64,000 nt of DNA from Silvimonas terrae (GCF_014202765.1 NZ_JACHHN010000001.1:394118-458117), one strand, 5' to 3'. Positions 51,038-62,100 are shown, numbered from the stretch's first letter. Notes: generated by a model not told the origin, from the sequence alone. Numbers and translations are program-made.

Positions 51038-53935
51038 ATGACCGAAGCTGTAGATACCCCGATCAACAACGAACAGAGCCGCTACGAACAGTACAAGACC
51101 ATCCGCCGCAATGGTGGCGTGGTGCCGTTCGCGCCGTCCAAGATCACGGTTGCCGTGACCAAGGCGTATATCGCTGTTCACGGGAATCAGGCTGCGGCCA
51201 GTGCTGCTGTGCGCGAACGCGTAGAAGCCCTGACCGAGCAAGTGGTCAGCGCCCTGATGCGTCGCAAGCCCGAAGGTGGCGCTATCCATATTGAAGACAT
51301 CCAGGACCAGGTTGAACTGGCCCTGATGCGTTCTGGCGAACATGACATCGCCCGCGCCTACGTGCTCTACCGAGAACAGCGCAAAACCGAACGTGCTTCT
51401 CATACTGACAGTCACGAAGTCACCGCTGAACAACACGCTGTGGTCAATGTGACGCTGGAAGACGGCAGCCGCCGTGTGCTGGATGTCGCCCGCCTGAAAG
51501 CGCTGATCGCTTCTTCCTGCCAGGGTTTCGAGAAAGAAACCAGCCAGGAAACCATCCTGTCTGAAACGCTGAAGAACCTGTATGACGGCGTGCCGGTGGC
51601 CGAAGTCCACAAGTCCGCCATTCTGGCGGCGCGTGGCCGCATTGAAATCGACCCGGCCTACAGCTTTGTCACCGCACGTCTGTTGCTGGATGTGGCGCGT
51701 CGTGAAGTGCTGGGCGAAGAAGCCAGCCATGAAGAAATGGCTACCCGCTATGCCGAAGCCTTCCCGCAACTGATCAAGAAGGGCATCGAGAACGAACTGC
51801 TGGACGAAAAGCTCGCCCAGTTCGACCTGGCCCGCCTGGGCGCTGCGCTCAAGCACGAGCGTGATTACCAGTTTGGTTACCTGGGTCTGCAAACCCTGTA
51901 CGACCGTTATTTCCTGCACGTGCATGGCACCCGCATTGAACTGCCGCAGGTGTTCTTCATGCGCGTCGCCATGGGCTTGTCGCTGAACGAAGTAGATCGC
52001 GAAGCCCGCGCCATTGAGTTCTATAACGTGCTGTCGACGTTTGACTTCATGTCCAGCACCCCGACACTGTTCAACTCTGGCACCCGTCGCAGCCAGCTCT
52101 CCAGCTGCTACCTGACTACCGTGGCCGATGATCTGGATGGCATTTACGAAGCGCTGAAAGAAAACGCGCTGTTGTCCAAGTTTGCTGGCGGTCTGGGCAA
52201 CGACTGGACCCCGGTGCGCTCGCTGGGCAGCCATATCAAGGGCACCAACGGCAAATCGCAAGGCGTGGTGCCGTTCCTCAAGGTGGTGAACGATACCGCC
52301 GTGGCCGTGAACCAGGGTGGCAAGCGCAAGGGCGCGGTTTGCGCGTACCTGGAAACCTGGCACGCCGACATTGAAGAATTCCTGGAACTGCGCAAGAACA
52401 CGGGTGATGATCGCCGTCGTACCCACGACATGAACACCGCCAACTGGATTCCTGACCTGTTCATGAAGCGTGTCATGGAAGGTTCTGACTGGACCCTCTT
52501 TAGCCCGTCGGAAGCGCCGGATCTGCACGACCTGTACGGCAAGAAGTTTGAAGAAGCCTACGTTCGTTACGAAGAAAAAGCCGCCCGTGGCGAAATGCGC
52601 GTGGCCAAGAAGCTGCCGGCGCTGACCCTGTGGCGCAAGATGCTGACCATGCTGTTCGAAACCGGCCACCCATGGGTGACGTTCAAGGACCCGAGCAACA
52701 TCCGCAGCCCGCAGAACCACGTTGGCGTTGTCCACAGTTCCAACCTGTGCACAGAAATCACGCTGAACACCAACGACAACGAAATCGCCGTATGTAACCT
52801 GGGCTCTGTGAACCTGGCCAACCACATCAAAGACGGCAAGCTGGACGCCGACAAGATTGGTCGCACGGTCAAGACCGCCATGCGCATGCTCGATAACGTG
52901 ATCGACATCAACTACTACGCCGTGCGCAAGGCCCGTACCTCCAACCTCAAGCACCGCCCGGTGGGCATGGGCCTGATGGCGTTCCAGGACGCGCTGCATA
53001 TGCTGCGTATTCCGTACGCATCTGACGCGGCGGTGCAGTTTGCTGATGAATCGATGGAAGTGATTGCGTATCACGCCTACTGGGCCTCCACCGAGCTGGC
53101 GCAAGAACGTGGCACCTATCCAAGCTACAAGGGCAGCCTGTGGGATCGTGGCATCCTGCCGCAAGACTCCAACGCCTTGCTGGCCGAAGAGCGCGGTGGT
53201 TATCTGGAAGTGGACAGCAGCTACAAGCTGGACTGGGCCCCGCTGCGTGAGCGCATTGCCACCTATGGCATGCGTAACAGCAACTGCCTGGCCATTGCCC
53301 CGACGGCGACCATCTCCAACATCGTGGGCGTAGATGCTTCGATTGAACCGACCTACCAGAACCTGTTCGTGAAATCGAACCTGTCTGGCGAGTTCACCGT
53401 CATCAACGAACACTTGGTGCACGACCTGAAAGAACGCGGTCTGTGGGATGAAGTCATGATCTCCGACCTCAAGTACTTCGACGGTTCGGTTTCCCGCATC
53501 GACCGTATTCCGGCTGACCTGCGTGAACAGTACGCCACCGCGTTCGAAACAGACCCGAAATGGCTGGTCGAAGCCGCCAGCCGCCGCCAGAAGTGGATTG
53601 ACCAGGCCCAAAGCCTGAACATTTACATGGCCGGCGCATCGGGCAAGAAGCTGGATGAACTGTACAAGCACGCCTGGCTGCGTGGCCTGAAGACCACCTA
53701 CTACCTGCGTACCCTGGCTGCAACCAGCGCAGAAAAATCCACCGGTCGTGGCGGCGAACTGAACGCCGTACCGGTCGATGGTGGCCTCTCTGCCGCCAGC
53801 GCTGCCGGTAGCGTAGCTCCTGCAAGTGCACCGACCGCAGCCGCCCCGGTGGCCGCCATGCCGGAAGCCGAAGGCGCCGCATGCTACCTGCGCCCGGGTG
53901 ATCCTGGCTTTGAAGAGTGCGAGGCCTGCCAGTAA
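51038..53935 (+). CDS. nrdA: Ribonucleoside-diphosphate reductase class Ia, alpha subunit
   Basis: 965 residues from the ATG at 51038 with AGGAAG upstream; two ATGs further up lack one. N-terminal ATP-cone (VVPFAPSKITVAVTKAYIAV, ~25-110). Active-site residues: first redox Cys in RRSQLSSCYLTT, catalytic C and E in SSNLCTEITL, second redox Cys in AVCNLGSVNL, radical-transfer Tyr pair in LKTTYYLRTLAA. The C-terminal shuttle pair is in EECEACQ after an Ala/Pro-rich linker. Makes dNDPs with NrdB, which lies 790 bases downstream. Confidence 0.97.
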   Translation: MTEAVDTPINNEQSRYEQYKTIRRNGGVVPFAPSKITVAVTKAYIAVHGNQAAASAAVRERVEALTEQVVSALMRRKPEGGAIHIEDIQDQVELALMRSGEHDIARAYVLYREQRKTERASHTDSHEVTAEQHAVVNVTLEDGSRRVLDVARLKALIASSCQGFEKETSQETILSETLKNLYDGVPVAEVHKSAILAARGRIEIDPAYSFVTARLLLDVARREVLGEEASHEEMATRYAEAFPQLIKKGIENELLDEKLAQFDLARLGAALKHERDYQFGYLGLQTLYDRYFLHVHGTRIELPQVFFMRVAMGLSLNEVDREARAIEFYNVLSTFDFMSSTPTLFNSGTRRSQLSSCYLTTVADDLDGIYEALKENALLSKFAGGLGNDWTPVRSLGSHIKGTNGKSQGVVPFLKVVNDTAVAVNQGGKRKGAVCAYLETWHADIEEFLELRKNTGDDRRRTHDMNTANWIPDLFMKRVMEGSDWTLFSPSEAPDLHDLYGKKFEEAYVRYEEKAARGEMRVAKKLPALTLWRKMLTMLFETGHPWVTFKDPSNIRSPQNHVGVVHSSNLCTEITLNTNDNEIAVCNLGSVNLANHIKDGKLDADKIGRTVKTAMRMLDNVIDINYYAVRKARTSNLKHRPVGMGLMAFQDALHMLRIPYASDAAVQFADESMEVIAYHAYWASTELAQERGTYPSYKGSLWDRGILPQDSNALLAEERGGYLEVDSSYKLDWAPLRERIATYGMRNSNCLAIAPTATISNIVGVDASIEPTYQNLFVKSNLSGEFTVINEHLVHDLKERGLWDEVMISDLKYFDGSVSRIDRIPADLREQYATAFETDPKWLVEAASRRQKWIDQAQSLNIYMAGASGKKLDELYKHAWLRGLKTTYYLRTLAATSAEKSTGRGGELNAVPVDGGLSAASAAGSVAPASAPTAAAPVAAMPEAEGAACYLRPGDPGFEECEACQ

Positions 53936-53947
53936 TGGCATGACCCC

Positions 53948-53975
53948 AACAGCCCGGCCGTCTGGCCGGGCTGTT
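53948..53975 (+). terminator. GC-rich terminator after nrdA
   Basis: AACAGCCCGGCC/GGCCGGGCTGTT stem with loop GTCT; T run is short, so termination may be partial, letting nrdB be transcribed. Confidence 0.6.
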
Positions 53976-54039
53976 GGCCGCAACAAACCACCATAACAAG
54001 AGTCCAATACCTGTTGCAGGTATGTCCAGAGGCCCGGCC

Positions 54040-54621
54040 ATGTTCAAGCGCTTGCTATTGCTGTGTTGTCTCGGGCTGTTGAGTGCCTGTGCGGCCCGGC
54101 CGCAACTGGCGACCAACGGCGTGATGGTGCCGCCGGCAGGGCAGGCCTACGGCATTCTGGCCGTCACCTTCAACAGCCTGGATCACGACACCACCGTCAC
54201 CAGTGTGGTGGTCGAAGGCCCGTGGGGCCGCCAGGAATTTTTTGCCAATAACAACAACTACATCCGCGATGCGGGTGACATACCGGACACCACCGGCCAG
54301 TTACATCTGCTCACCCTGGTGCCAGGCCATTACACCATGACCGACACCTGGACCCGTTGGGGCAATCCAGGCATGGATATGAGCCGGCGCATTGGTCGCT
54401 TGCCGCTCAACCAGGGGTTTGATGTCAAAGCCGGAGACGTGGTTTACCTGGGCGAAGTACACGTAGACGTGAATTTTCAGCCCACCGCCACGCTGAAAGA
54501 TGCACATAACCGGGACTTCAACCACATCAAGACAATGTGGGGCGTACCGGATACCAGCAATATCCAGATTCGATTGCCGCAGCCCGCTGCAGCAACCCAG
54601 ACAGCGCAGCCCGCGCAGTAA
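54040..54621 (+). CDS. Predicted lipoprotein between nrdA and nrdB
   Basis: 193 residues from the ATG at 54040. Lipobox LLSAC (C17). Beta-rich body (ILAVTFNSLDHDTTVTSVVV, VPGHYTMTDTWTRWG, VVYLGEVHVDV) resembling DUF2846-type envelope proteins. Separates nrdA from nrdB, which is unusual. Function unknown. Confidence 0.72.
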   Translation: MFKRLLLLCCLGLLSACAARPQLATNGVMVPPAGQAYGILAVTFNSLDHDTTVTSVVVEGPWGRQEFFANNNNYIRDAGDIPDTTGQLHLLTLVPGHYTMTDTWTRWGNPGMDMSRRIGRLPLNQGFDVKAGDVVYLGEVHVDVNFQPTATLKDAHNRDFNHIKTMWGVPDTSNIQIRLPQPAAATQTAQPAQ

Positions 54622-54728
54622 CGGCGCGCGCTTTACGGGCCTGACCTGATCAGGCCCCAGACGCGCAACCGGCTTGCCGGCTGCCTTTTGCAATATTTTT
54701 GAAGATTGGTATAGAGGAAAGCAGACCC

Positions 54729-55835
54729 ATGCTGAGTTTTGACGATGACATCATTGCCCCCAAGAGCGCCCAACCGGCGGCCTCCGCTGCAACTGCCGCC
54801 CCGGCTGCTGCCACCAGCAACCGTGTTAATGCCGCAGACAAGCGCGTAATCAATGGCACCACCGATGTCAACCAACTGGTGCCGTTCAAGCACAAGTGGG
54901 CATGGGAAAAATATCTGGCCCAGTGTGCCAACCACTGGATGCCGCAAGAAGTGAACATGCAGCGCGACATCGAACTGTGGAAGAGCCCCAACGGCCTGAC
55001 CGAAGACGAGCGCCGTCTGGTCAAGCGCAACCTGGGTTTCTTTGTCACCGCCGACTCGCTGGCTGCCAACAACATCGTGCTGGGCACCTATCGCCAGATC
55101 ACCAGCCCGGAATGCCGCCAGTTCCTGCTGCGCCAGGCGTTTGACGAAGCCATTCACACCCACGCCTACCAATACATTGTGGAAAGCCTGGGCCTGGACG
55201 AAGGCGAAGTCTTCAACGCCTACCAGGAAGTGAAATCCATCCGCGACAAAGATGAATTCCTGATCCCGTTCATCAACGTACTGACCGACCCGGAATTCAA
55301 AACCGGCACGCAACTGACCGACCAGCAACTGCTGCGCTCCATCATTGTCTTTGCCTGCATCATGGAAGGCCTGTTCTTCTATGTCGGCTTTGTGCAAATC
55401 CTGGCGCTGGGCCGCCAGAACAAAATGACCGGTGCCGCAGAACAGTACCAGTACATCCTGCGTGACGAGTCCATGCACTGCAATTTCGGCATTGACCTGA
55501 TCAACACCATCAAGCAAGAAAACCCGCAACTGTGGACCGAAGAATTCAAGAACGAAATCTACGAACTCTTCAAGAAAGCCGTTGAACTGGAATACGCCTA
55601 CGCCGAAGACACCATGCCGCGCGGCGTACTGGGCCTGAACGCCGCCCAGTTCAAGGAATACCTGCGCTTTATCGCCAACCGCCGCCTGCAACAAATTGGC
55701 CTGGAAGCCATGTTCCCCGGCGTGAACAACCCGTTCCCGTGGATGAGCGAAATGATCGACCTGAAGAAGGAAAAGAACTTCTTCGAAACCCGCGTGACCG
55801 AATATCAAACGGGTGGGGCGTTGAGCTGGGATTGA
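54729..55835 (+). CDS. nrdB: Ribonucleoside-diphosphate reductase class Ia, beta subunit
   Basis: 368 residues from the ATG at 54729 with AGAGGAAA upstream. Diiron ligands and radical Tyr: D in [14 protein letters not shown] and Y in [16 protein letters not shown] in IMEGLFFY, E and H in [11 protein letters not shown]. The N-terminus carries an Ala/Pro-rich extension of about 30 residues ([20 protein letters not shown]). Supplies the tyrosyl radical for NrdA. Confidence 0.96.
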   Translation: MLSFDDDIIAPKSAQPAASAATAAPAAATSNRVNAADKRVINGTTDVNQLVPFKHKWAWEKYLAQCANHWMPQEVNMQRDIELWKSPNGLTEDERRLVKRNLGFFVTADSLAANNIVLGTYRQITSPECRQFLLRQAFDEAIHTHAYQYIVESLGLDEGEVFNAYQEVKSIRDKDEFLIPFINVLTDPEFKTGTQLTDQQLLRSIIVFACIMEGLFFYVGFVQILALGRQNKMTGAAEQYQYILRDESMHCNFGIDLINTIKQENPQLWTEEFKNEIYELFKKAVELEYAYAEDTMPRGVLGLNAAQFKEYLRFIANRRLQQIGLEAMFPGVNNPFPWMSEMIDLKKEKNFFETRVTEYQTGGALSWD

Positions 55836-55850
55836 TGGTTGGTGTTTGAC

Positions 55851-55880
55851 AGAAAAAGCCGCTTTATGCGGCTTTTTCTT
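55851..55880 (+). terminator. Terminator of nrdB
   Basis: AGAAAAAGCCGC/GCGGCTTTTTCTT stem with loop TTTAT and T-rich end. Confidence 0.87.
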
Positions 55881-55898
55881 TTTCAGCACAGCAGTCCA

Positions 55899-56218
55899 GT
55901 AGCCCGGATGAAGCGCAGCGAGAATCCGGGGTGGGGATATGAACAAGAACGCTATTCCGGTGCGAGTGTGATGCTTGGAATGGCGGGGCATCGATATTGC
56001 AAACGGCGCAATCCCGGATTCCCGCCTTCGGCTCCATCCGGGCTACGGGTTATTCTTTTCCGGTGTCGTAGCCCGGATGAAGCGTAGTGAGAATCCGGGG
56101 TGGGGATATGAACAAGAACGCTATTCCGGTGCGAGTGTGATGTTTGAAATGGCGGGGCATCGATATTGCAAACGGCGCAACCCCGGATTCCCGCCTTCGG
56201 CTCCATCCGGGCTACGAG
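55899..56218. repeat. REP-A tandem array left of the RAYT gene (two units, 169-bp period)
   Basis: GTAGCCCGGATGAAGCG starts at 55899 and 56068. Each unit reads out to CCCGGATTCCCGCCTTCGGC then TCCATCCGGGCTACG, i.e. a palindrome with inverted ends around a ~90-base centre (GCTATTCCGGTGCGAGTGTG, GGGGCATCGATATTGCAAAC). Confidence 0.92.
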
Positions 56219-56228
56219 TCATCCTTGA

Positions 56229-56747
56229 TCACTCGCCATATCGCACGCAATGATCTGAAACGCCGCTTCCCGCCCAATCGATCGGCAATATGCCCTGTTT
56301 CACATATCTATGAAACGACGACCAGGGCCAATCACAAACCCGCTTTACATGGCCATGTTTGACCGGGTTGAAATGGACATAATCAATATGGTTTTGAAAG
56401 TCCAGATTGTCCCGGATTAAATGCTCCCAAAACCGGGCCTGCCAGACCTGAGTCGGTGATTCAGATCCAACTGGATTCCTGGTGAGATTACGTACGAATA
56501 GTGACTTGAACATACGCCAGCGGCCGCTGTAATCCGCATCTGCTTCAGGCAATGTCCAGATAGTGTGTATATGGTCCGGAAGGACAACCACAGCATCAAT
56601 GTCAAATGGCCGGTGTTCTTGTGTTTGCCGCAATGCGTTTCTTAACGCATCAATATGGGCGGTCAGGGTATTCGCACGCCTGTCATGCAATGTCGCGGTA
56701 AAGAAATACGTCCCGCCTGCTAATTGAATGCGTCGATATTTGACCAT
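56229..56747 (-). CDS. REP-associated tyrosine transposase (RAYT, IS200/IS605-like)
   Basis: 172 residues. Single-strand-DNA Y1 transposase fold: YFFTATLHDRRANTL start, HUH-type motif VVVLPDHIHTIWTLPE, the RAYT-typical MFKSLFVRN and QVWQARFWEHLIRDNLDFQN, and HIDYVHFNPVKHGHV (Tyr helix), then WPWSSFHRYV. It lies between two arrays of the same palindrome, as RAYT genes do. It likely mobilises or once spread these REP units. Frame intact. Confidence 0.93.
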   Translation of the reverse strand: MVKYRRIQLAGGTYFFTATLHDRRANTLTAHIDALRNALRQTQEHRPFDIDAVVVLPDHIHTIWTLPEADADYSGRWRMFKSLFVRNLTRNPVGSESPTQVWQARFWEHLIRDNLDFQNHIDYVHFNPVKHGHVKRVCDWPWSSFHRYVKQGILPIDWAGSGVSDHCVRYGE

Positions 56748-56812
56748 TCACCGAGCATAATCGGGCAAAAGAACACGCGTGATGGATCAAGTCAATGAAG
56801 AGCCGAAATACC

Positions 56813-57514
56813 GTAGCCCGGATGAAGCGTAGCGAGAATCCGGGGTGGCGATGCTGGTAAGAACGGTTTTCCGGTATGGGTGTGATGCGCAAAATGGCGG
56901 GACGTCGATATTGCAAATGGCGCAACCCCGGATTCCCGCCTTCGGCTCCATCCGGGCTACGGGTTATTCTTTTCCGCTATCGCCAAACATGTAGCCCGGA
57001 TGAAGCGTAGCGAGAATCCGGGGTGGCGACGCCGGCAAGAACGGTTTTCCGGCGTGAGTGTGATGCGCAGAATGGCGGGACGTCGATATTGCAAACGGCA
57101 CAACCCCGGATTCCCGTCTTTGGCTCCATCCGGGCTACGGGTTATTCTTTTCCGCTATCGCCAAACACGTAGCCCGGATGAAGCGTAGCGAGAATCCGGG
57201 GTGGCGATGCCGGCAAGAACGGTTTTCCGGTATGGGTGTGATGCGCAGAATGACGGGGCATCGATATTGCAAACGACACAACCCCGGATCCCCGCCTTCG
57301 GCTCCATCCGGGCTACGGGTTATTCTTTTCCGCTATCGCCAAACATGTAGCCCGGATGAAGCGTAGCGAGAATCCGGGGTGGCGACGCCGGCAAGAACGG
57401 TTTGCCGGTATGGGTGTGATGCGCAGAATGACGGGGCATCGATAGTGCAAACGACACAACCCCGGATTCCCGTCTTCGGCTCCATCCGGGCTACGGGTTA
57501 TTCTTTTCCGCTAT
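56813..57514. repeat. REP-A tandem array right of the RAYT gene (four units, 178-bp period)
   Basis: GTAGCCCGGATGAAGCGTAG begins at 56813, 56991, 57169 and 57347, exactly 178 bases apart. Units share the ending CCATCCGGGCTACGGGTTAT then TCTTTTCCGCTATCGCCAAA. Divergence between units is a few percent, more than sequencing error. No gene within. Confidence 0.94.
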
Positions 57515-57590
57515 CCCTGCGCTGGGATGAACACACTGCGCAACCGGTGCTGGCGCTGGAAGAGGCCTGAGCCGGCGTAAAGTGGTCATG

Positions 57591-57618
57591 AAAAAGCCGC
57601 CCTTATGGGCGGCTTTTT
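57591..57618 (-). terminator. Terminator of the exported protein gene
   Basis: AAAAAGCCGCC/GGGCGGCTTTTT stem with loop CTTAT, 20 bases from the minus-strand stop. Confidence 0.85.
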
Positions 57619-57637
57619 GTTGGGGCGTATTGCGGTT

Positions 57638-58267
57638 TTACGGTGCCAGTTGCAGCGATTGCAGTTCTTCTGTCACATGCTGGCGCTGCATGCCATTGGC
57701 GTCGTAGACGGTTTCTTCCGCCTTGACCCAGCGCTTGGCATCTGGTGCATACCACAGGGTGCGAGTGCTGTGACTGCGGATGTGTCCTGGTTCAGTCGTC
57801 CATTGGGCCTGGGCTTCTACCCGGATGGTTTTGAAGCGGCCGGCGGCGACATTGACCATTTCTACGCCATTCACCGCATATTGCTCGTCCCGCACTTCGG
57901 TCACTTTGCCACTGTCCGAAACCGGCCCGGCAGAATGGAGTTCCCAGGTTTTGCCGTTTTCCAGCGGAAACAGAAAAGGCCGGTCAATAACCCGGTCCTG
58001 GCCATTGAAGGTATGAACCCGGCTCCAGTCGGTTTGCACGGTTCGCGATTGCGGTGTGCCGCCTTGCTGCAAGGTGTATTCAATATGGCCATCTGCCACG
58101 CGGGTGACGGTGATCTGCCGGATACCCTGCGTTGTGCCTGCGGTACTCTCTGCGACATCCTGATAGCGCCAGCTGTCTCCGGCCCGGATCACTGGCGCGT
58201 CGCTGTCGGCGGCGTGACAAAGAACGCTGAGCAACAGCATGGGCAGACAGGCTAGAACAGACTTCAT
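57638..58267 (-). CDS. Exported hypothetical protein
   Basis: 209 residues from the ATG at 58267. Signal peptide MKSVLACLPMLLLSVLCHAA with cleavage near CHAADS. Beta-rich body (SWRYQDVAESTAGTTQGIRQ, GRFKTIRVEAQAQWTTEPGH, RTLWYAPDAKRWVKAEETVY); the last pattern resembles the DUF3108-like/periplasmic family 'T.WY.P..KRWVK'. Function unknown. Confidence 0.75.
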   Translation of the reverse strand: MKSVLACLPMLLLSVLCHAADSDAPVIRAGDSWRYQDVAESTAGTTQGIRQITVTRVADGHIEYTLQQGGTPQSRTVQTDWSRVHTFNGQDRVIDRPFLFPLENGKTWELHSAGPVSDSGKVTEVRDEQYAVNGVEMVNVAAGRFKTIRVEAQAQWTTEPGHIRSHSTRTLWYAPDAKRWVKAEETVYDANGMQRQHVTEELQSLQLAP

Positions 58268-58446
58268 GGCGATCGCTTTGTAGAAAGGTGAGGCAATGCA
58301 AAATAACGAACCGGCCCGCGTGAAGTTGACCGGAGATACATGGCACTGCCGCCTGGCTTGTCGCCAGTGGTAAATGGGTACAGCCAGCAAGGTAACTGGC
58401 TATGTTGGATCAGTTTGGGTGTTTTACAAGAAACCAGGAGATCCGC

Positions 58447-58797
58447 ATGGCCACTTTTAATTTGCCACTCTCGGGCGCGGTAACGCAGGCGATCAACCCG
58501 TGGACGGCCTATTTTCACGTGATGGGCAGCCAGTTTGGGCTAGTGAATATCAATCTGGGTAATTCATCCAACCCCGAAGTTGAAGCGACGGTACTGGAGG
58601 ACGTCGCCAGTTACGGCAAACAACTGGGGCGCATGGGAGACGTATTACAGGTGCTGATTCATCACCTGGACCCCACAAAACTCACGCCTGATGAGCAGGA
58701 CGCGATCAGTCAACTGACCACCATGCTTGATGAGATCAAAGGGGTGAAAAAGCGGGTTGTCGCGCAGCAGGCCCCGTACCGGGCGCGGGCGTCCTGA
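58447..58797 (+). CDS. Conserved-looking small protein, unknown
   Basis: 116 residues, ATG with AGGAGATCC upstream. N-terminal half like a soluble domain (QAINPWTAYFHVMGSQFGLV NINLG), C-terminal half helical (DAISQLTTMLDEIKGVKKRV). No known motif, no signal peptide. Confidence 0.7.
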   Translation: MATFNLPLSGAVTQAINPWTAYFHVMGSQFGLVNINLGNSSNPEVEATVLEDVASYGKQLGRMGDVLQVLIHHLDPTKLTPDEQDAISQLTTMLDEIKGVKKRVVAQQAPYRARAS

Positions 58798-58803
58798 GGG
58801 ATG

Positions 58804-59130
58804 TCAGATGAGTTCGTAGGCAAAAAACAGGGCGATCAGGGACAAGCCGACCAGGCCGGCGATAAAACAGTGATCTGCCCAGCGTTCCAGCCGGGCGCCC
58901 AACCGTGATGTTTCCGCACGGCGGATGGAGCAGTACGACAGCAGGGCGCTGGCGAGAAACAGCAACATGTCCAGCGAGGTGTATTCATCCACCTGGCTGG
59001 GGCCGATATGCCCCTCCGCCACTTTGACGAGACCAATCAGCGTAGTGCACACGCCGATCATGGTGCAGGCTGTCGGCAAAATGTGTGGCGACAATTGTTT
59101 ATTGGGCGCAGCTGGGTTGGTGTGCGGCAT
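58804..59130 (-). CDS. Small three-helix membrane protein
   Basis: 108 residues with hydrophobic helices at about 19-38, 55-68 and 86-107; acidic/basic loops between. Stands alone, convergent to the preceding gene. Function unknown. Confidence 0.68.
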   Translation of the reverse strand: MPHTNPAAPNKQLSPHILPTACTMIGVCTTLIGLVKVAEGHIGPSQVDEYTSLDMLLFLASALLSYCSIRRAETSRLGARLERWADHCFIAGLVGLSLIALFFAYELI

Positions 59131-59195
59131 GTTGCGCCTCAGGCCAAGAGCGATATGACGATTATATAACCGCGCTTTGACTTGTTTCGATGGCC

Positions 59196-62100
59196 TCAGC
59201 GCCGGTATGAACCGGTCTCAATCCCGGAATAACCAAAGCCGTGGCCCTTGCCAATGCGAATCTGCACCGGAATACGCTCCTTGAGCGCTTCCACGTGGCT
59301 GATCACCCCGATCATCTTGCCGGTGGCGTTCAGACTATCGAGTGCATCCAGCGCCATATCCAGGGTTTCGCCATCCAGCGTGCCAAAGCCTTCATCCAGA
59401 AAGAGCGAGTCGATGGAGGTCTTGTGGCTCACCAGGTCAGAGAGCGCTAGCGCCAGGGCCAGACTGACCAGAAAGCTCTCGCCGCCAGACAGCGTGCGGG
59501 TATCGCGCACCACGTCGGCTTGCCAGCTGTCGATAATGGCCATTTCCAGTTCGCCCCCGGTTTTGCGCACTAATTGATAACGCCCATGCAGGCGCGTCAG
59601 TTGCCGGTTCGCCAGATGGATCAAGTGATCCAGCGTCAGACCCTGGGCAAAGCGCCGATAGCGTGCGCCATCGGCAGAGCCAATCAGGCTGTTCAGATGC
59701 TGCCAGAGGTCATAGTCCGTTTGTTGTGCGCTGATCTGTTCAAACAACGCTTGCTGGTTCTGGCGACGCTGGCTGTCTCCCTGCAACCGGGCCTGGATTT
59801 CACCTTGCTGCTGCGCCAGGGTTTTGATCTGGGCCAGCGTGGCTTGCCACTGGTTTTCCAGTTCTTCCTGGTTCAGCGTGGTTTGCGGGGTAGCGGTCAG
59901 TTGGGCCAGGTGGCGGGCGGCGTTGGTGTAGAGCGCCGCTGCTTCGGTCAGGTTTTTGTCCAGTTGCAGTTTGAGTGCGTGCAGACGCTGGTGGGTGGCT
60001 TCATCCAGTAACGCGTTTTGCCAGGCGGGCTCATCGGCAAACGGGCTGGTCGCCAGCGCGTTCTGCCAATCCTGCCCGGCTTGTATCTCTGACTGGGTCT
60101 GCGCTGTTTGCTGGGCGGCCAACGTGCTGATCTGTCCGGTCAGTGTATCGGCACGCTGGCGGGCTATTGCCAGTTGGCTGCTGGCTTGGGCCAGTTGGGC
60201 TTGTGGGTCTGCGGCATCGGCCAGTGTGGCTGGGGTGGGTTGCTGACTGGCGTTCCAGCGTTGCTGCCATTGCGCCGCTTCTTGCGTTGCGGCTTGCAGC
60301 TGGTTGTGTGCGGCCAGTTGTTCCCGTTCCAGCGTTTGCAGACGGGTGCTGGTTTCTTGCCATTGGCGGGATTCAGCTTCCCGGGCGGCCAGCCAGTGGG
60401 GGGTATCAGTCGGTGCCGGGACGGTGTAGTCCAACGTGGCCAGTTGTTCGGCCAGGGTGTTCTGGGCGTTGCCGAGGCGCACCAGCAAGGTATCGAGGCT
60501 AGCCTGGGTATCCGCCACCTGGGTCTGGCCGTTCAGTACACGCTGCTCCAGGGCTGCAATGTGTTGTGCCAGCGTCTGCGTGCTTTCTGCCTGGCGGGCG
60601 AGGGCCTCGCGCTGCCGGGCCAAACGCACGTTCAGTGTATCAAGCTGGCCCAGGCGGGTTCCCATCTGCTCCAGCTGGCGGGTTAGTTCAATCTTGAGCG
60701 TGGGCAGGGCGGTTGGGTCGGTAGGGGCGGGATCAAACCGGGCGGCGCTGCGTTGCCAGTCCATGTCGATCTGGCGGGTTTCTTCGCCAATGGCGGTCAG
60801 ACGCGCCAGGGTCTGGTTGCTGCGTTCTGCCTGCGTGGCCAGTTCGGTGGAGAGTTTGCGACCTTGTTCTTCAATCTGTTCTTGTTCTGCCTGTTTGGCG
60901 GCCAGTGCCTGACGCGTGACGGAGGCATCCAGCGCGTTGTAGTGGGCAATGGCCGGGTGTTCCGTGGCGCCGCACAGCGGGCAAGCCTCGCCCGCTTGCA
61001 ATTGCGCGCGCAAGGCGGTCAGGTCTTGAATGCGTTGTTCTTGTTCCAGCAGTTTTTGCTTGTCGGCAACCTGTTGTTTCACTTCAGAGAAGCGCACCCG
61101 CAAGGCGTCGCGTTGCGCGCTCAGACTGGCGGTTTGCGTATCACGCTGGGTTTGCGCCGTTTGCAGCCGGCCGGATTCCACCATCAGCGTGGCACGGCGC
61201 TTACCCAGTTGCTCCAGGTTGTCCAGCTGCGTGCGTTGTGTTTCCAGTTGCTGCCATTGCTGGCGCAGCAAGGGTTCCGTCTGCCCGGCCAGCAAGTCGG
61301 TGATTTGCGCCTGGGTTTGTTGCAAGGCGCTCGTCTGGCTGGCCTGTTCGGTCTGCCCGTTTTGCAATTCGGTATGACGTTGTTGCAGTTCCTGTTGCAG
61401 AGCGTTCAGGGTGCCGACGTAGCGTGCCTGGCGCTGGTTCAGTGCCGCGAGTTCCTGCTGCAGGCTATCCACGCTGCCAAATTGCGCCCGCCAGCCGGCC
61501 AGATGGGCTGCCAGTTGGGCGTGATTGGAGTGTGCCGCCTGCGCTGCGGTGAGCGTGGCCTGCTGGTGTTCGACCGCCAGGAGGGCCGCCTCATGCGCGT
61601 GAACCAGCTGGTTGGCGCACTGCAGAGCGTGCCAGCACCAGCCATGCTGCTCCGCTTCTGCGTCTGCGTGCGCGGCCTGCGCGGCCTGCAGCGCCTGGCG
61701 GGTTTGCGCCAGGGTCTGGCCGGCGGCCAGCAAGGCAAGGTGTATTGGCCGCAGTTTGAGCGCGGGTTCGGCGGCGGCCAGGCGGGCCAGATCCGTGCGG
61801 GCATCGTACAGGGCGGTTTCGGCATCCTGCTGTGCCTGGTGGGCGCTGCTTTGTTGCTGGCTGGCTTGATGTACCTGATCCAGCCATTGGCGCTGATTGT
61901 GAATCTGGTCCCGTTGCTGGTTGAGCGCCTGTTCCTGGTTGGCGAGATAGGCGGTCTGTTCGGTCAATTGCGCGCGGTCGGCGTCGCTGAACAGTTCCAC
62001 GCCCTCTGCGCGCGCCTTGAGTTGTTCCAGCGCGCTTCTGGCGTCTCGCGTGTGCTCAAACACCCGCTGCGAGATCAAGCCGTAGACCTCGGTTCCGGTC

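Noticed and set aside
50972-54007. 1011-residue minus-strand frame over nrdA
   Set aside because: Exact antisense shadow of NrdA, which has all catalytic motifs; no family look on the minus strand.
56813-57514. Possible CRISPR array
   Set aside because: The whole 178-bp unit is repeated, including the centre; there are no unique spacers and no cas genes.
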